The translations under genes were made by a program, and so were the position numbers. From Clostridium manihotivorum (GTDB lineage: Bacteria > Bacillota > Clostridia > Clostridiales > Clostridiaceae): a stretch of 64,000 nt of DNA. Shown piece after piece: positions 48,738 through 58,078 of the stretch. The stretch is from NCBI RefSeq assembly GCF_004015185.1, contig NZ_CP025746.1:3799776-3863775 (forward strand), written 5' to 3'. Under the pieces are notes generated by a model, which saw only the letters and a list, made by a program, of their open reading frames with translations, was not told where the DNA came from and ran no database searches. Position 1 is the stretch's first letter. Each line of letters begins with the position of its first letter.

Positions 48738-49823
48738 TTATTTTAATAAAATTCCTTCTAAATCCTTTAAAAACTCTAAAATATTATCTTTATTCAATCT
48801 ATAATAAACCCTATTTTCTACTTTCTCTACATAAATAAACCCGTATAGCAGCAGGTTATTCATATGATAGGATACAGTAGCTGTAGTAAGGTTTAGCTTC
48901 TCTGCTATTTCTATGCCGTAATATTCCTTTTGCTTTAAAAGCTGTAATATCTCAAGCTTGCTCTTATCGCTTAATATTCTTAGTATGTTCTGTACCTTAT
49001 TCTTGGAATCTTTGCTTTTTGAAGTTAGGTTAACCATAACTTCAAACATAGCTCCAAAGTAAATATACAAACTCTCTTCATGAAACTTTGCAGTAACACT
49101 ATATTGGTTGGCTATAGCAGGATATACTATAATTTTCTTTAAGCCGTCCATATTTATACTAATAAGATTACATATATACTTATCATCTTGCTTTATTTTA
49201 TCCTTAAGCTCTAATACAACTTTATCTGATAAAGTTAAAACATTTTTTACCGAAACCTCATATGCTTGAATATTAGAAAGTATTATATCAATTAACCTTA
49301 TGATATAACTTTTAGCGTCATTTAATACTACTATTAGCTTCCATTTTTCTTCACTGCTTATATTCTTATTATTAAGATATTCTACTACCTTATCAACTTT
49401 TAAAGGTAAATCATCTGAATTATCGTATTCCGCATCTTCTAATACATTTACAATATTTTTAAAGATTTCGCTTTTTACTTCTTCTTCATTTTTATTAATG
49501 ATACTCTCTTTATACACTAATAAATCTTCATCTGCTTCAGTATTTACAAGTAAACCAGCAATATGCTTGCTATCATTTTTATCATAAAAACCTTTAAAAA
49601 ACAAATCTAATTCATAAGCCTCTATAGTACATTTCTTTTTAAAGGTTTGCAAATACTTTTCTATTTCCCCATGCATTCTTTTCAAAGTAGTATTATTGGT
49701 AAGGTTGTACTTTTCTAAGGTTTCCGCACGGCTACTGTTTATATTTTCTTCATTTGCAATGTAATAAAAGCACTCAATTACTTCTGTAACCTTGTTAGGT
49801 TTTTCTCTTATATCTATGTCCAT
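48738..49823 (-). CDS. ArsR-type regulator with long N-terminal domain
   Basis: The 361-residue protein ends in a clear winged helix (about 275-361; LRILSDKSKLEILQLLKQKEYYGIEIAEKL, SYHMNNLLLYGFI). The first 270 residues are mostly helical and match no domain I know. No metal-binding cysteines are visible. The ATG at 49823 has AGAGG six bases upstream; a TTG eight codons earlier is less likely. It follows the IIB-like gene and precedes the MFS gene, which it probably controls. Confidence 0.82.
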   Translation of the reverse strand: MDIDIREKPNKVTEVIECFYYIANEENINSSRAETLEKYNLTNNTTLKRMHGEIEKYLQTFKKKCTIEAYELDLFFKGFYDKNDSKHIAGLLVNTEADEDLLVYKESIINKNEEEVKSEIFKNIVNVLEDAEYDNSDDLPLKVDKVVEYLNNKNISSEEKWKLIVVLNDAKSYIIRLIDIILSNIQAYEVSVKNVLTLSDKVVLELKDKIKQDDKYICNLISINMDGLKKIIVYPAIANQYSVTAKFHEESLYIYFGAMFEVMVNLTSKSKDSKNKVQNILRILSDKSKLEILQLLKQKEYYGIEIAEKLNLTTATVSYHMNNLLLYGFIYVEKVENRVYYRLNKDNILEFLKDLEGILLK

Positions 49824-49850
49824 TCTTTTCCTCTCTGTTACTTTCAAAAT

Positions 49851-50240
49851 TTATACTGCTAATATTCTACAATCAACAAGGGTATCAATTACCCACTTTC
49901 CATTCATTCTACCAAATGCCATGGAGTCAATAACCTTGCAAGGTATATCATATATTTTCAAAGCTTCACTGATGTCATTGAAAGCATACTTTACCTGCGG
50001 TGCTAGAAATACAAATTTAACAGTCTTATAAAACTCTTCCTGAGCCTTTATATTAACTTTATTTAGGCTTGCACCTCCATAATAAAATCTAATAGCTTTA
50101 TCATCTAAGTCTTCTTTATGCTTGTTACTTAATATCTCCATAGTAGAATTATATCCAAGCTTATTAGCTTCACTTACAATCTTGCTTACAAAAAGACTTG
50201 AAGTCATTCCTCCAGCACACAAAACTAAGATATTCACCAT
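49851..50240 (-). CDS. Stand-alone PTS IIB-like protein (lactose/cellobiose type)
   Basis: The 129-residue protein starts MVNILVLCAGGMTSSLFVSKI. The cysteine at position 8 in CAGGMTSS is the phospho-acceptor of cellobiose-type IIB proteins. No IIA or IIC gene is nearby, so a sensory rather than transport role is likely. It is followed by the ArsR-type gene with about 27 bases between, so both may be co-transcribed. Confidence 0.8.
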   Translation of the reverse strand: MVNILVLCAGGMTSSLFVSKIVSEANKLGYNSTMEILSNKHKEDLDDKAIRFYYGGASLNKVNIKAQEEFYKTVKFVFLAPQVKYAFNDISEALKIYDIPCKVIDSMAFGRMNGKWVIDTLVDCRILAV

Positions 50241-50301
50241 AATAATTACCTCTCATATTTAAATTTACTCAACAAGACCTCTAGCTACATATAAATAGAA
50301 C

Positions 50302-51750
50302 TTACTTATCAGCGATTTTCTTAACTTCTTCACCGATAATTCTTATACCACTTTCAATATCCTCAAGTCTTACCTTAGAAAATCCTATTCTCAAGGTGTC
50401 TTTTCCACTACCATCTGTATAGAATATATCTCCTGGAGTAAAAACCACACCTCTCTTATAGCAGCCTTCTAAAACTTTTCTAGAGTCAATGCCTTTAAGT
50501 TTTACAAATATATGCAAGCCACCTTCTCCCATTATAAACTCATTTGGGATGTTTTTCATTACTTCTGCAGAAGTAAAGCTATATTTTTCTCTATAGTGCT
50601 TTCTAACCTTTTTTAGATATTTATTAAAGGCTCCGCTTTTCATATAGTTGTATAGAAGTGCTTGATCTAAAAATGAGCTGTGAATATTCCTTGCTCTTTT
50701 CACACTCTCCAAAGTACCAAGTAATTTCTTATCTGCAAGAATCCAACCTATTCTAAGACCTGGAAAAAGTATTTTAGATAGACTTCCAACATAAATAACT
50801 CCATTTCCCCTTCCACATAAGCTTGCCAATGGAGGAACATGAGAACTTGAATATAGAAGTTCTTCATTGAAACCATCCTCTATAAGAGGTACAGAATATC
50901 TTTTAAATATTTCTAGAACATTTCTTCTATGTTCTCCCTTCATCACTATACCTGTAGGATTGTGGTAGGAAGGTATTATAAACCCTAACTTTGGTTTATT
51001 ACTTTTAAGCAAATTCTCAAGCTTTACAAGATCCATACCTTCTTCTGTCATATCAACTCCTACAATGTTTAGTCCATGAGCCCTCATTATTTTTAAAGCT
51101 GTATTATGAGTTGGATTTTCACATATTATTGTATCCCCAGGCTCCGTTAAAGAATTTATAAGTATATCGAAAGCTTCTGTAAATCCATTTGTTATTAAGA
51201 TATCCTTGCCCTTTATATCTACACCTTTATTGGCCATATATTCTAGCAAATACTCTATAAGCGGTTTATAACCTTGAGCATACCCATAATTCAAGATTTT
51301 TTCTCCTTGAAAAGACCAAGTATTTAAAAAAGCTCTTTTAAATTCTTCAATATCAAACAAAGTTTCATCTGGAGCAATGCTCTTAAAGGAAATCATACCT
51401 CTTTCCCATGGAAGTTCCGTTTTTATTATATCTAAATCTTCACAGGTACTAGCATAGGTATTTATTCTAGAATCCCACTTTATATCAAAGTCTTCCTCTT
51501 TAACTTTAGCTATAGTATTGACAAAAGTGCCTTTTCCCTTAATACTTTCTATGATACCTTCGCTTTCTAAATTTTCATAAGCTGTCACCACTGTACTTCT
51601 GCTTATTTTTAATATTTCACTTACTTCACGGGTAGAAGGGAGCTTACTTCCCTTTTGAAGCAGCCCCCTGATTATGCTTTCTTTTATATGCTTTTCAATC
51701 TGTATATAAATTGGTTCTTCTTTATTAAAATCAAAGAATGAAAAAATCAA
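50302..51750 (-). CDS. MocR-type regulator (GntR helix-turn-helix plus aminotransferase)
   Basis: The 482-residue fusion has an N-terminal GntR domain (SKLPSTREVSEILKISRSTVVTAYENLESEG in part, residues 10-75) and a fold-I PLP domain with the lysine in YVGSLSKILFPGLRIGW. Such proteins usually control vitamin B6, amino acid or cell wall genes. The start is TTG with AGAAGGTGGG six bases before. It lies 14 bases after ddl, so it probably serves D-alanine metabolism. Confidence 0.93.
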   Translation of the reverse strand: MIFSFFDFNKEEPIYIQIEKHIKESIIRGLLQKGSKLPSTREVSEILKISRSTVVTAYENLESEGIIESIKGKGTFVNTIAKVKEEDFDIKWDSRINTYASTCEDLDIIKTELPWERGMISFKSIAPDETLFDIEEFKRAFLNTWSFQGEKILNYGYAQGYKPLIEYLLEYMANKGVDIKGKDILITNGFTEAFDILINSLTEPGDTIICENPTHNTALKIMRAHGLNIVGVDMTEEGMDLVKLENLLKSNKPKLGFIIPSYHNPTGIVMKGEHRRNVLEIFKRYSVPLIEDGFNEELLYSSSHVPPLASLCGRGNGVIYVGSLSKILFPGLRIGWILADKKLLGTLESVKRARNIHSSFLDQALLYNYMKSGAFNKYLKKVRKHYREKYSFTSAEVMKNIPNEFIMGEGGLHIFVKLKGIDSRKVLEGCYKRGVVFTPGDIFYTDGSGKDTLRIGFSKVRLEDIESGIRIIGEEVKKIADK

Positions 51751-51764
51751 ATATATCCCACCTT

Positions 51765-52655
51765 CTAAACTAATGAGTATTCTATTATTTTGTCTAAAAG
51801 CTCACTATACTCCATATTGGCACCTTTTGCACTTCTTGGAAATAAGGAACCTTTTGTCATTCCTGGAGCAGTATTTAATTCTAAGACATATGGAATACCA
51901 CTACTTACTATAATATCAACTCTTACATAAGCTTTGCAATCAAATATATCCCAACATTTCTTCCCTATAACTTCCATCTTACCTTGTAACTCTGGAGAAA
52001 GCTTTACTACTTCTTCTTTAGTTTTCTCATCGAAATATTTTGATTTGTAATCAAAAAAAGTACTGCTTGCTTTAATCTGAAGTATAGGAAAGACCTGACC
52101 ATTTAATAAAGGTATAGTGTACTCCTCTCCCTTTATATACTCCTCTACTAATAACTCATTATCAAACTTAAAAGCTTCTTTAATGGCTTTTTCCAGTTCT
52201 ACTCTTTCTCTTACTATAAAGGTGCCAATACTAGAACCACCTGAGTTTGGCTTAACAACCATAGGATAACCTAAACTCTCTAGACTTTCTATATCATAAC
52301 AATTATTTTTTATGCTTATCTCCTTTGCTACTGTTAAGCCACCATCTCGCATTACTCTCTTTGCTTGTTTCTTGTTCATGCATAAGGCACTGGTTAGCAC
52401 ATTACAACCAGAATAAGGTATTCCCATTCCTTCAAGCAAAGCCTGTACAGTACCATCTTCCCCAAAGGCCCCATGGAGAGCTATAAATGCAAAGTCTATA
52501 TCTTTAACTTTATCATAAATTTCAACCTTAGAATCTATTATTATTGGAACAACCTCATATTTATTTTTATCTAAATTATTCACCACTTCATTTCCAGATA
52601 AAAGAGAAATTTCTCTTTCTGATGATATTCCACCCATTAAAACTCCAATTTTCAT
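51765..52655 (-). CDS. ddl: D-alanine-D-alanine ligase
   Basis: Ddl joins two D-alanines for peptidoglycan. The 296-residue ATP-grasp enzyme has GGISSEREISLLSG, HGAFGEDGTVQALLEGMGIPYSG split in the N-terminal half, and the C-terminal YVLELNTAPGMT with metal-binding residues. AAGGAGTGAG precedes the ATG. It heads an operon with the MocR regulator. Confidence 0.95.
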   Translation of the reverse strand: MKIGVLMGGISSEREISLLSGNEVVNNLDKNKYEVVPIIIDSKVEIYDKVKDIDFAFIALHGAFGEDGTVQALLEGMGIPYSGCNVLTSALCMNKKQAKRVMRDGGLTVAKEISIKNNCYDIESLESLGYPMVVKPNSGGSSIGTFIVRERVELEKAIKEAFKFDNELLVEEYIKGEEYTIPLLNGQVFPILQIKASSTFFDYKSKYFDEKTKEEVVKLSPELQGKMEVIGKKCWDIFDCKAYVRVDIIVSSGIPYVLELNTAPGMTKGSLFPRSAKGANMEYSELLDKIIEYSLV

Positions 52656-52975
52656 TTAAATCTCACTCCTTATACTTGTATATAGCTATCTATAACAATA
52701 GTATAAGAGTACATTAGCAAATAATTAAGTACCACCTTATGGGAGTTTTCATATAAAAGTGGTTTGAAATATAAAAAGTTTTATAAGTAAAGTTTTCATA
52801 ATACAGAAGTTTAACATCAATTTTTTATAATCTGGTATAAAGCAAAAAGCAGCTGGATGGGGGAATCCAACTGCTTTCTTTTATTTGTAAGTGTGGTCGA
52901 TCGATTTATTAATTTTATTATATAAGCAGATTATTAACACAGTATTACTAATTTAAGAATAATTAGTTAACAATT
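52656..52975. other. Intergenic region ddl / ABC permease
   Basis: This 320-base gap holds the terminator at 52841-52877 and, further right-to-left, the unresolved ddl promoter. Nothing else is visible. Confidence 0.5.
52841..52877 (-). terminator. Terminator of the ABC exporter operon
   Basis: On the minus strand AAAGCAG, one wobble, TGGAT pairs across a loop of about six to ATCCA-G-CTGCTTT, followed by TTTTGC. Confidence 0.8.
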
Positions 52976-55900
52976 TTATTCCGCATTCTTTAAAGATTCA
53001 ATCATATCGATTTTGTCAAATCTCTTATACATAGCTAGATTTACTATAACAGAGAAAAGAATTGTTAACAGAATTGAATATAAAAAGTAAACAGGCTTTA
53101 TAGTTCTTAAAAACATTATTACATTGGTTTCAGCAGTAGATACCACAAAACTGTTTATAAATATACCTACTCCAATACCTACTAAACTTCCTATAATCGT
53201 TAAAATCATATTTTCTCTGTATATATATGCTGCTAGTTCTGGGTTATAAAAGCCTAAAAGCTTAATGGTTGCAAGCTCTCTTCTTCTTTCATTTATATTT
53301 ATATTAGTAAGATTATAGATTACCACAAACGCAAGAACTCCAGCTGAAGCAATAAGCAGTAAAACTACTGAATTTATACTATCCATACTCTTGTTAAAAT
53401 CAAGATGTGTATTGCTCTTAAAACTTGTTGCCCCCAACTTATCTATGTTAGAAAAACTTTCAGCTATTTTGTTTTGACTTTCTTGAGATTTATCTTTCAC
53501 ACGTCCATAGAATGAGCTATACTTTGTATCTTCCCCCGTAAGGTTTCTATAATACTTAGGACTCATATAAATATAATGTTGCACGTAGTGTTCTGTTATA
53601 TCTGAAATCTTAGCTTTTATAACTTTATCGTTGACACTTATTTCTATAGTGTCTCCTACCTTTTTGTTAACAAGCTTAGATAGCTTTTCAGTTATTATAA
53701 CTCCATCATCTTTAAGTTCTAGTTTCTTTTCCTTCATAGATAACTTCACATAGTTATTTAACTCAGAAGGCTTATCAGGTACCACTAAATATGCATCTTC
53801 TTTAGAAGCATCAGTCTTATTAACTGTCGCATTCTTAGAATAAGTGAATAAAATAGATTTGATATTGCTATTACTCATAACTTTATTTTCTATGCTCTGC
53901 TTTTCGCTATTATCTATATTTTGAGTCAAGGAAGTTTGCATATCATAAATATAGATTTCATTGAACTGCTTCTCAACAGCACCTATGATTCCATCCTTAA
54001 GTCCATATCCAGTTATCATAAGTCCTGTACAAGCCGATATGCCAATTACCGTCATAAAAAATCTCTGCTTATATCTAAATATATTTCTTGCAGTTACCTT
54101 CCTCGTAAAGCTTAATCTTTTCCAGAAGAAAGCAATTCTTTCAAGCAATATTTTCTTACCTGACTTAGTCGGCTTTGGTCTTAAAAGTGATGCTGGAACT
54201 TCCCTTAGTTCACCTAAAGTGGCGGCAACTGCCGCTATTGTTGTGAATAGTATTGCTACTAAGCATGCTTCAATAGCTAACTTAAAATTAAATGGCGCTA
54301 TTGCCTTAGGTATAGCATAAAGTGAGGTATATGCTTTCATAATTAGTGGAGGAAATAATCTGAAACCAAAGGATATTCCAATAATACTTCCCATTAAACT
54401 GGCAGATAGTGAATATATCAAGTAATGTGCAACTATTGAGGCTCTTGAATAGCCTAAAGCCTTAAAGGTACCAATCTCAATTCTATTTTCCTGCACCATT
54501 CTTGTCATAGTTGTAAGACTTACAAGTGCAGCTACTAAGAAAAATATAAGTGGAAAGGCTTTTCCTATGTTATCGATTCTATCACTGTCTTGCCTGTAAT
54601 TTTCGTATCCCACATTCTGAGACCTTCCAAGAACATACCATTCAGGATTTTTTATATCCTTCAATTTATCTCTATTCTTTTGAATCTCCTCTTCCCCTTC
54701 TTTTATCTTGGTATTTGCTTTATCTTCTTCTTCCTTTAGCTTTGCAGCATTATCATTTAGCTCTTTTTCCCCATCTTCAAGCTTCTTTTTAGCATCATTT
54801 ATCTTTGTAATACCTTCTGTCTTACCTTTTTCTAAATCCGCTTCTGCTTTAGATATTTTTATCTTATTAGCTTCAAGTTCTTTTCTTCCTGCTATAAGCT
54901 GCTGCTCTCCCGCAAGAAGGGTTCTCTCCTTAGCAGAGATTTCATTTCTTTTACTTGAGATTTCTTTCATACCAGCATCAAACTGAGTTTTGCTTCCAGT
55001 TAGAGCTTGTGAATTTGGTATTTGACTTAGCATACCACTGGTAATAAGGAAGTTGTAGATTGAATCAAAATCTTTTCCTTTAACTTGAGTGTTATAAGCT
55101 TGATTAAGCCCATTGTATTGAGCTAAAAGTGCCACATTATTTGGGTCTTTATCTAAGCTCGTTTTTAAAGTGGCAAGCTGTGCTTCCAGTGAAGAAGCTA
55201 TAGAAGCTGCTGCCTGGTTTTTTCCAGCAACAATTTTAGCTTCGCCTTCATCTAGCTGCTTTCTGCCAGAAGCTATTGCATTCTTTCCATTTTCTATGTC
55301 AGCAGCACTAGCATTTAGCTTTGCTTCACCAGTACTAATAGCTTTTTTCCCATCTGATAGCTGCTTTTGTCCATCTGCAATCTTTTTATTATATATATCT
55401 TGATTTTTATTAAGCTCTACCTTACCTTGCTCAAGTTTATTTCTTCCATCATCAAGCTTCTTATGAGCATCTGCAAATTTATCTGCTGCTTCCTTCTTGG
55501 AGCTGTTAAGCTTATCTTCTGCTTCTTTCAACTTATCTTCCGCAGAGTTCATAACTTCGGCATATCTAACCTTACTTCTCTCTACTCCAAGCTCCTTAAA
55601 GTTTTTATCCATATCAGCAACATCAGCTTTATATTTGTCGTTATCTAAGAGACTGTTTTTGCCTACTTCCTTATCTGCTTTTACATAAATCTCAGTAAAT
55701 ACTTCACTCTTAAACACTTCTGGCAATATGTACACAAAGCCTTTTACAGAGCCGTTCCCCACTGAGCTCAGTTGCCTTTGACCAGAAATGTACATTGGAG
55801 ACTTAGCGGTCCCTACGATTTCAAATTCAGCATTTTTTAGATTATCTTCAATATTTGTATCGTTACCTGAAGCAAATTTAATTTTATCTCCTAGCTTAAA

Positions 55901-56329
55901 CTTATATTCCTTTAAGAAGTTCTCTTCCACAATAGTTTCATTTGCACTAGTTGGTCTTCTACCACTAGTAAGAAGTATGCTATTTATAGAATTTTCCTTA
56001 GGAAGAGTATTTATGTTTAACACTAGTTCATGATTGTCTTTTTCAATAACAGCATCAATTGAGTATGCTCCCTCAGCATCAATTACTCCCTTTTGCTTCT
56101 TTACTTCATCCAAATCTCCCTTTGTAAGACCCAAGGTAGATATAAGTTTAAAATCCATGAAGTTAGTATCATTTAGGTATACATCTGCCGATGTTTTCAT
56201 ATCTGGGCTAGTAGCTCTTACACCTGCATAAAAAGCTACTCCTACTGCTATAATTACTACTATAGACAAGAATCTTGAAAGGGTCTTTTTAATATCTCTA
56301 AATAAGTTTTTAAAAAATGTTTTCTTCAT
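52976..56329 (-). CDS. Large FtsX-type ABC transporter permease with coiled-coil domain
   Basis: The 1117-residue permease has an N-terminal helix, an extracellular domain with a long coiled coil (about residues 255-575; repeating KLxxGKxEL patterns), three membrane helices, a second external domain, and a C-terminal FtsX repeat. This layout is of mechanotransmission-type exporters rather than importers. No solute-binding protein is present. The ATP-binding gene lies four bases upstream. Confidence 0.92.
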   Translation of the reverse strand: MKKTFFKNLFRDIKKTLSRFLSIVVIIAVGVAFYAGVRATSPDMKTSADVYLNDTNFMDFKLISTLGLTKGDLDEVKKQKGVIDAEGAYSIDAVIEKDNHELVLNINTLPKENSINSILLTSGRRPTSANETIVEENFLKEYKFKLGDKIKFASGNDTNIEDNLKNAEFEIVGTAKSPMYISGQRQLSSVGNGSVKGFVYILPEVFKSEVFTEIYVKADKEVGKNSLLDNDKYKADVADMDKNFKELGVERSKVRYAEVMNSAEDKLKEAEDKLNSSKKEAADKFADAHKKLDDGRNKLEQGKVELNKNQDIYNKKIADGQKQLSDGKKAISTGEAKLNASAADIENGKNAIASGRKQLDEGEAKIVAGKNQAAASIASSLEAQLATLKTSLDKDPNNVALLAQYNGLNQAYNTQVKGKDFDSIYNFLITSGMLSQIPNSQALTGSKTQFDAGMKEISSKRNEISAKERTLLAGEQQLIAGRKELEANKIKISKAEADLEKGKTEGITKINDAKKKLEDGEKELNDNAAKLKEEEDKANTKIKEGEEEIQKNRDKLKDIKNPEWYVLGRSQNVGYENYRQDSDRIDNIGKAFPLIFFLVAALVSLTTMTRMVQENRIEIGTFKALGYSRASIVAHYLIYSLSASLMGSIIGISFGFRLFPPLIMKAYTSLYAIPKAIAPFNFKLAIEACLVAILFTTIAAVAATLGELREVPASLLRPKPTKSGKKILLERIAFFWKRLSFTRKVTARNIFRYKQRFFMTVIGISACTGLMITGYGLKDGIIGAVEKQFNEIYIYDMQTSLTQNIDNSEKQSIENKVMSNSNIKSILFTYSKNATVNKTDASKEDAYLVVPDKPSELNNYVKLSMKEKKLELKDDGVIITEKLSKLVNKKVGDTIEISVNDKVIKAKISDITEHYVQHYIYMSPKYYRNLTGEDTKYSSFYGRVKDKSQESQNKIAESFSNIDKLGATSFKSNTHLDFNKSMDSINSVVLLLIASAGVLAFVVIYNLTNININERRRELATIKLLGFYNPELAAYIYRENMILTIIGSLVGIGVGIFINSFVVSTAETNVIMFLRTIKPVYFLYSILLTILFSVIVNLAMYKRFDKIDMIESLKNAE

Positions 56330-56332
56330 AAT

Positions 56333-57037
56333 TTACCACTCGATACTTTCTATTGGTACTGGATTCTCATTTTTCTTAACACTTTCAACCTTCCCGCTTT
56401 TAACAGTTATTATCTTATCTGCTATAGGTGCAATAGCAGTGTTATGAGTGATAACTATAACAGTCATATTATATTTCTTAGAGGTGTCAGAAAGAAGCTT
56501 TAATATTGACTTACCAGTGTTATAGTCTAAAGCTCCTGTAGGTTCATCACAAAGGAGCAATTTAGGATTCTTAGCTAAAGCTCTTGCAATAGAAACTCTT
56601 TGCTGTTCTCCTCCAGATAACTGAGAAGGAAAATTGTTAATTCTGTGTTCAAGACCTACGTTTTTAAGTACTTCTACTGGATTCATAGGTTCTTTACATA
56701 TCTCCACAGCTAGTTCTACATTCTCTACCGCATTTAGATTTTGAACCAAATTATAAAATTGAAATACAAAACCAATATCTTCTCTTCTATACTTTGTAAG
56801 CATTTTGGTGTTATATTTACTTATCTCATTGCCATCAACAAAAATTTGACCTTCAGTAACCTGATCCATCCCACCTAAAAGATTAAGTATAGTTGACTTT
56901 CCAGCTCCACTTGCACCGAGTACAATGACGAATTCTCCTTTTCCAATAGAGAAAGAAACATCATCTACTGCTTTAATAACAACTTCGCCCATGGTATAAC
57001 TTTTTTTTACATTCTTTAACTCAATAAAATTCCCCAT
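56333..57037 (-). CDS. ABC transporter ATP-binding protein (MacB/LolD type)
   Basis: The 234-residue ATPase has Walker A GASGAGKSTILN, the signature LSGGEQQRVSIARAL and Walker B LLLCDEPTGALD. It powers the large permease downstream. GGAGGG precedes the ATG. The palindrome GTTCA-TTTG-TGAAC at 57052-57065 sits just upstream. Confidence 0.96.
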   Translation of the reverse strand: MGNFIELKNVKKSYTMGEVVIKAVDDVSFSIGKGEFVIVLGASGAGKSTILNLLGGMDQVTEGQIFVDGNEISKYNTKMLTKYRREDIGFVFQFYNLVQNLNAVENVELAVEICKEPMNPVEVLKNVGLEHRINNFPSQLSGGEQQRVSIARALAKNPKLLLCDEPTGALDYNTGKSILKLLSDTSKKYNMTVIVITHNTAIAPIADKIITVKSGKVESVKKNENPVPIESIEW

Positions 57038-57051
57038 TGAATTCCCTCCAT

Positions 57052-57065
57052 GTTCATTTGTGAAC
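57052..57065. promoter_or_regulatory. Palindrome GTTCATTTGTGAAC upstream of ABC operon
   Basis: Arms GTTCA/TGAAC share the GTGAAC half-site of the tetR palindrome at 57886-57905, so the same repressor may bind. Spacing between half-sites differs. Confidence 0.4.
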
Positions 57066-57220
57066 CTTTGTTCTCTTTTAACTTAAAACTTCGGTAAAAT
57101 AACCTTCTTTAAGGATACTATAAGAGTAACAAATTTGATCTTCTAATACATTGATATAAAGTTTCATCTTTTGCATTTTCCTGGCATCTTTACTTAAGCA
57201 TATTATATAATTTTCATATT

Positions 57221-57250
57221 ATAGGGAACCAACTTCAACTATTAATTTAT
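57221..57250. repeat. Dispersed repeat copy 2
   Basis: It begins ATAGGGAACCAACTTCAAC and continues ACTATTAATTTAT, matching the 61308 copy over most of 30 bases. AGGGAACC pairs with GGTTCCCT at 57263-57270, inside the tetR 3' end. Confidence 0.45.
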
Positions 57251-57255
57251 ACTTT

Positions 57256-57873
57256 TTATAAAGGTTCCCTACAAATTTCTACATACTCAAGTTTTGATAA
57301 AACATCTTTGAAAAATAAGTCAATCAGATCAAGTATAAGCTTTCTAACCACATAACTTTCACTTTTTTCTTTCAAAATAATTGCTATACTTTCAACTAAG
57401 CTATAAGAAAGAAGATATATTATAAAATTATCTTTTATTTTCCTATTTTGAAGCGAAAGTTCATATTCCATTACTTCTGTTACAATTCTAGTTATGAAAT
57501 CTATAAAAGTTGTTTTACAGTTTTCATATTTTGAGCCTTCACTTTTATTAAGAAGAATTGATAGTTCAAGTCTATTGTCATCAAATATCTCCATTATCTT
57601 TTCCAAAAGATCATAAAAAATATCTTCAGCCTTATCATTTAGCTCTACTTTTTTGAACTGACTTATATAATCCATAACTTTGTGGTAAACGGAACCAATA
57701 ACACTCTCATATAGCTCTTCTTTACTTTCAAAGTATTTATATATATTTCCCACAGAAGTACCAGCATTCTTAGCTATATTTCTTACTGAAGCCGATTTAT
57801 ATCCCTTACAATCGAATTCCTTAATAGCCTCTTCTATTATGCTTTTTCTTATTTCATCCTTTTGATATTGCAT
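57256..57873 (-). CDS. TetR-family repressor
   Basis: The 205-residue protein has an N-terminal helix-turn-helix (SASVRNIAKNAGTSVGNIYKYF, residues 25-47 in part) and a variable C-terminal domain. The ATG at 57873 is preceded seven bases by GGAGG. Its promoter is overlapped by a palindrome, implying autorepression. It probably controls the ABC exporter downstream. Confidence 0.92.
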   Translation of the reverse strand: MQYQKDEIRKSIIEEAIKEFDCKGYKSASVRNIAKNAGTSVGNIYKYFESKEELYESVIGSVYHKVMDYISQFKKVELNDKAEDIFYDLLEKIMEIFDDNRLELSILLNKSEGSKYENCKTTFIDFITRIVTEVMEYELSLQNRKIKDNFIIYLLSYSLVESIAIILKEKSESYVVRKLILDLIDLFFKDVLSKLEYVEICREPL

Positions 57874-57885
57874 TAGAAAACCTCC

Positions 57886-57905
57886 GTTCACTTTTAAAAG
57901 TTTAC
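57886..57905. promoter_or_regulatory. Operator overlapping the tetR promoter
   Basis: GTTCACTTTTAAAAGTTTAC is a near-perfect 20-base palindrome. It covers the -10 of the tetR promoter and part of the leader. Confidence 0.65.
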
Positions 57906-57927
57906 TCTTAAAAATTTCTAATGTCAA
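57899..57927 (-). promoter_or_regulatory. Promoter of tetR
   Basis: Minus-strand perfect TTGACA and TAAACT are separated by 17 bases. The leader is only about 20 bases. Confidence 0.7.
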
Positions 57928-58004
57928 CCTTAGCTGAGTATGCCAGCCAATAATTACTTTGTTAAATTTACGTAAAACTTATTTCATACAGTCAAAGTAT
58001 ATCG

Positions 58005-58043
58005 TATAATCTATTTGTTTAAAGGTTTAATATAAACCTTTAA
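58005..58043 (+). promoter_or_regulatory. Promoter -10 and perfect palindrome upstream of DUF368 gene
   Basis: TATAAT at 58005-58010 is followed by a perfect 25-base palindrome with arms TTAAAGGTTTA and TAAACCTTTAA around ATA (58019-58043), covering the likely start of transcription. The -35 is weak. This is a typical repressor site or possible leader hairpin. Confidence 0.6.
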
Positions 58044-58078
58044 TAACATATTAAATATTTTTTATAAGGAGTGTTTTA

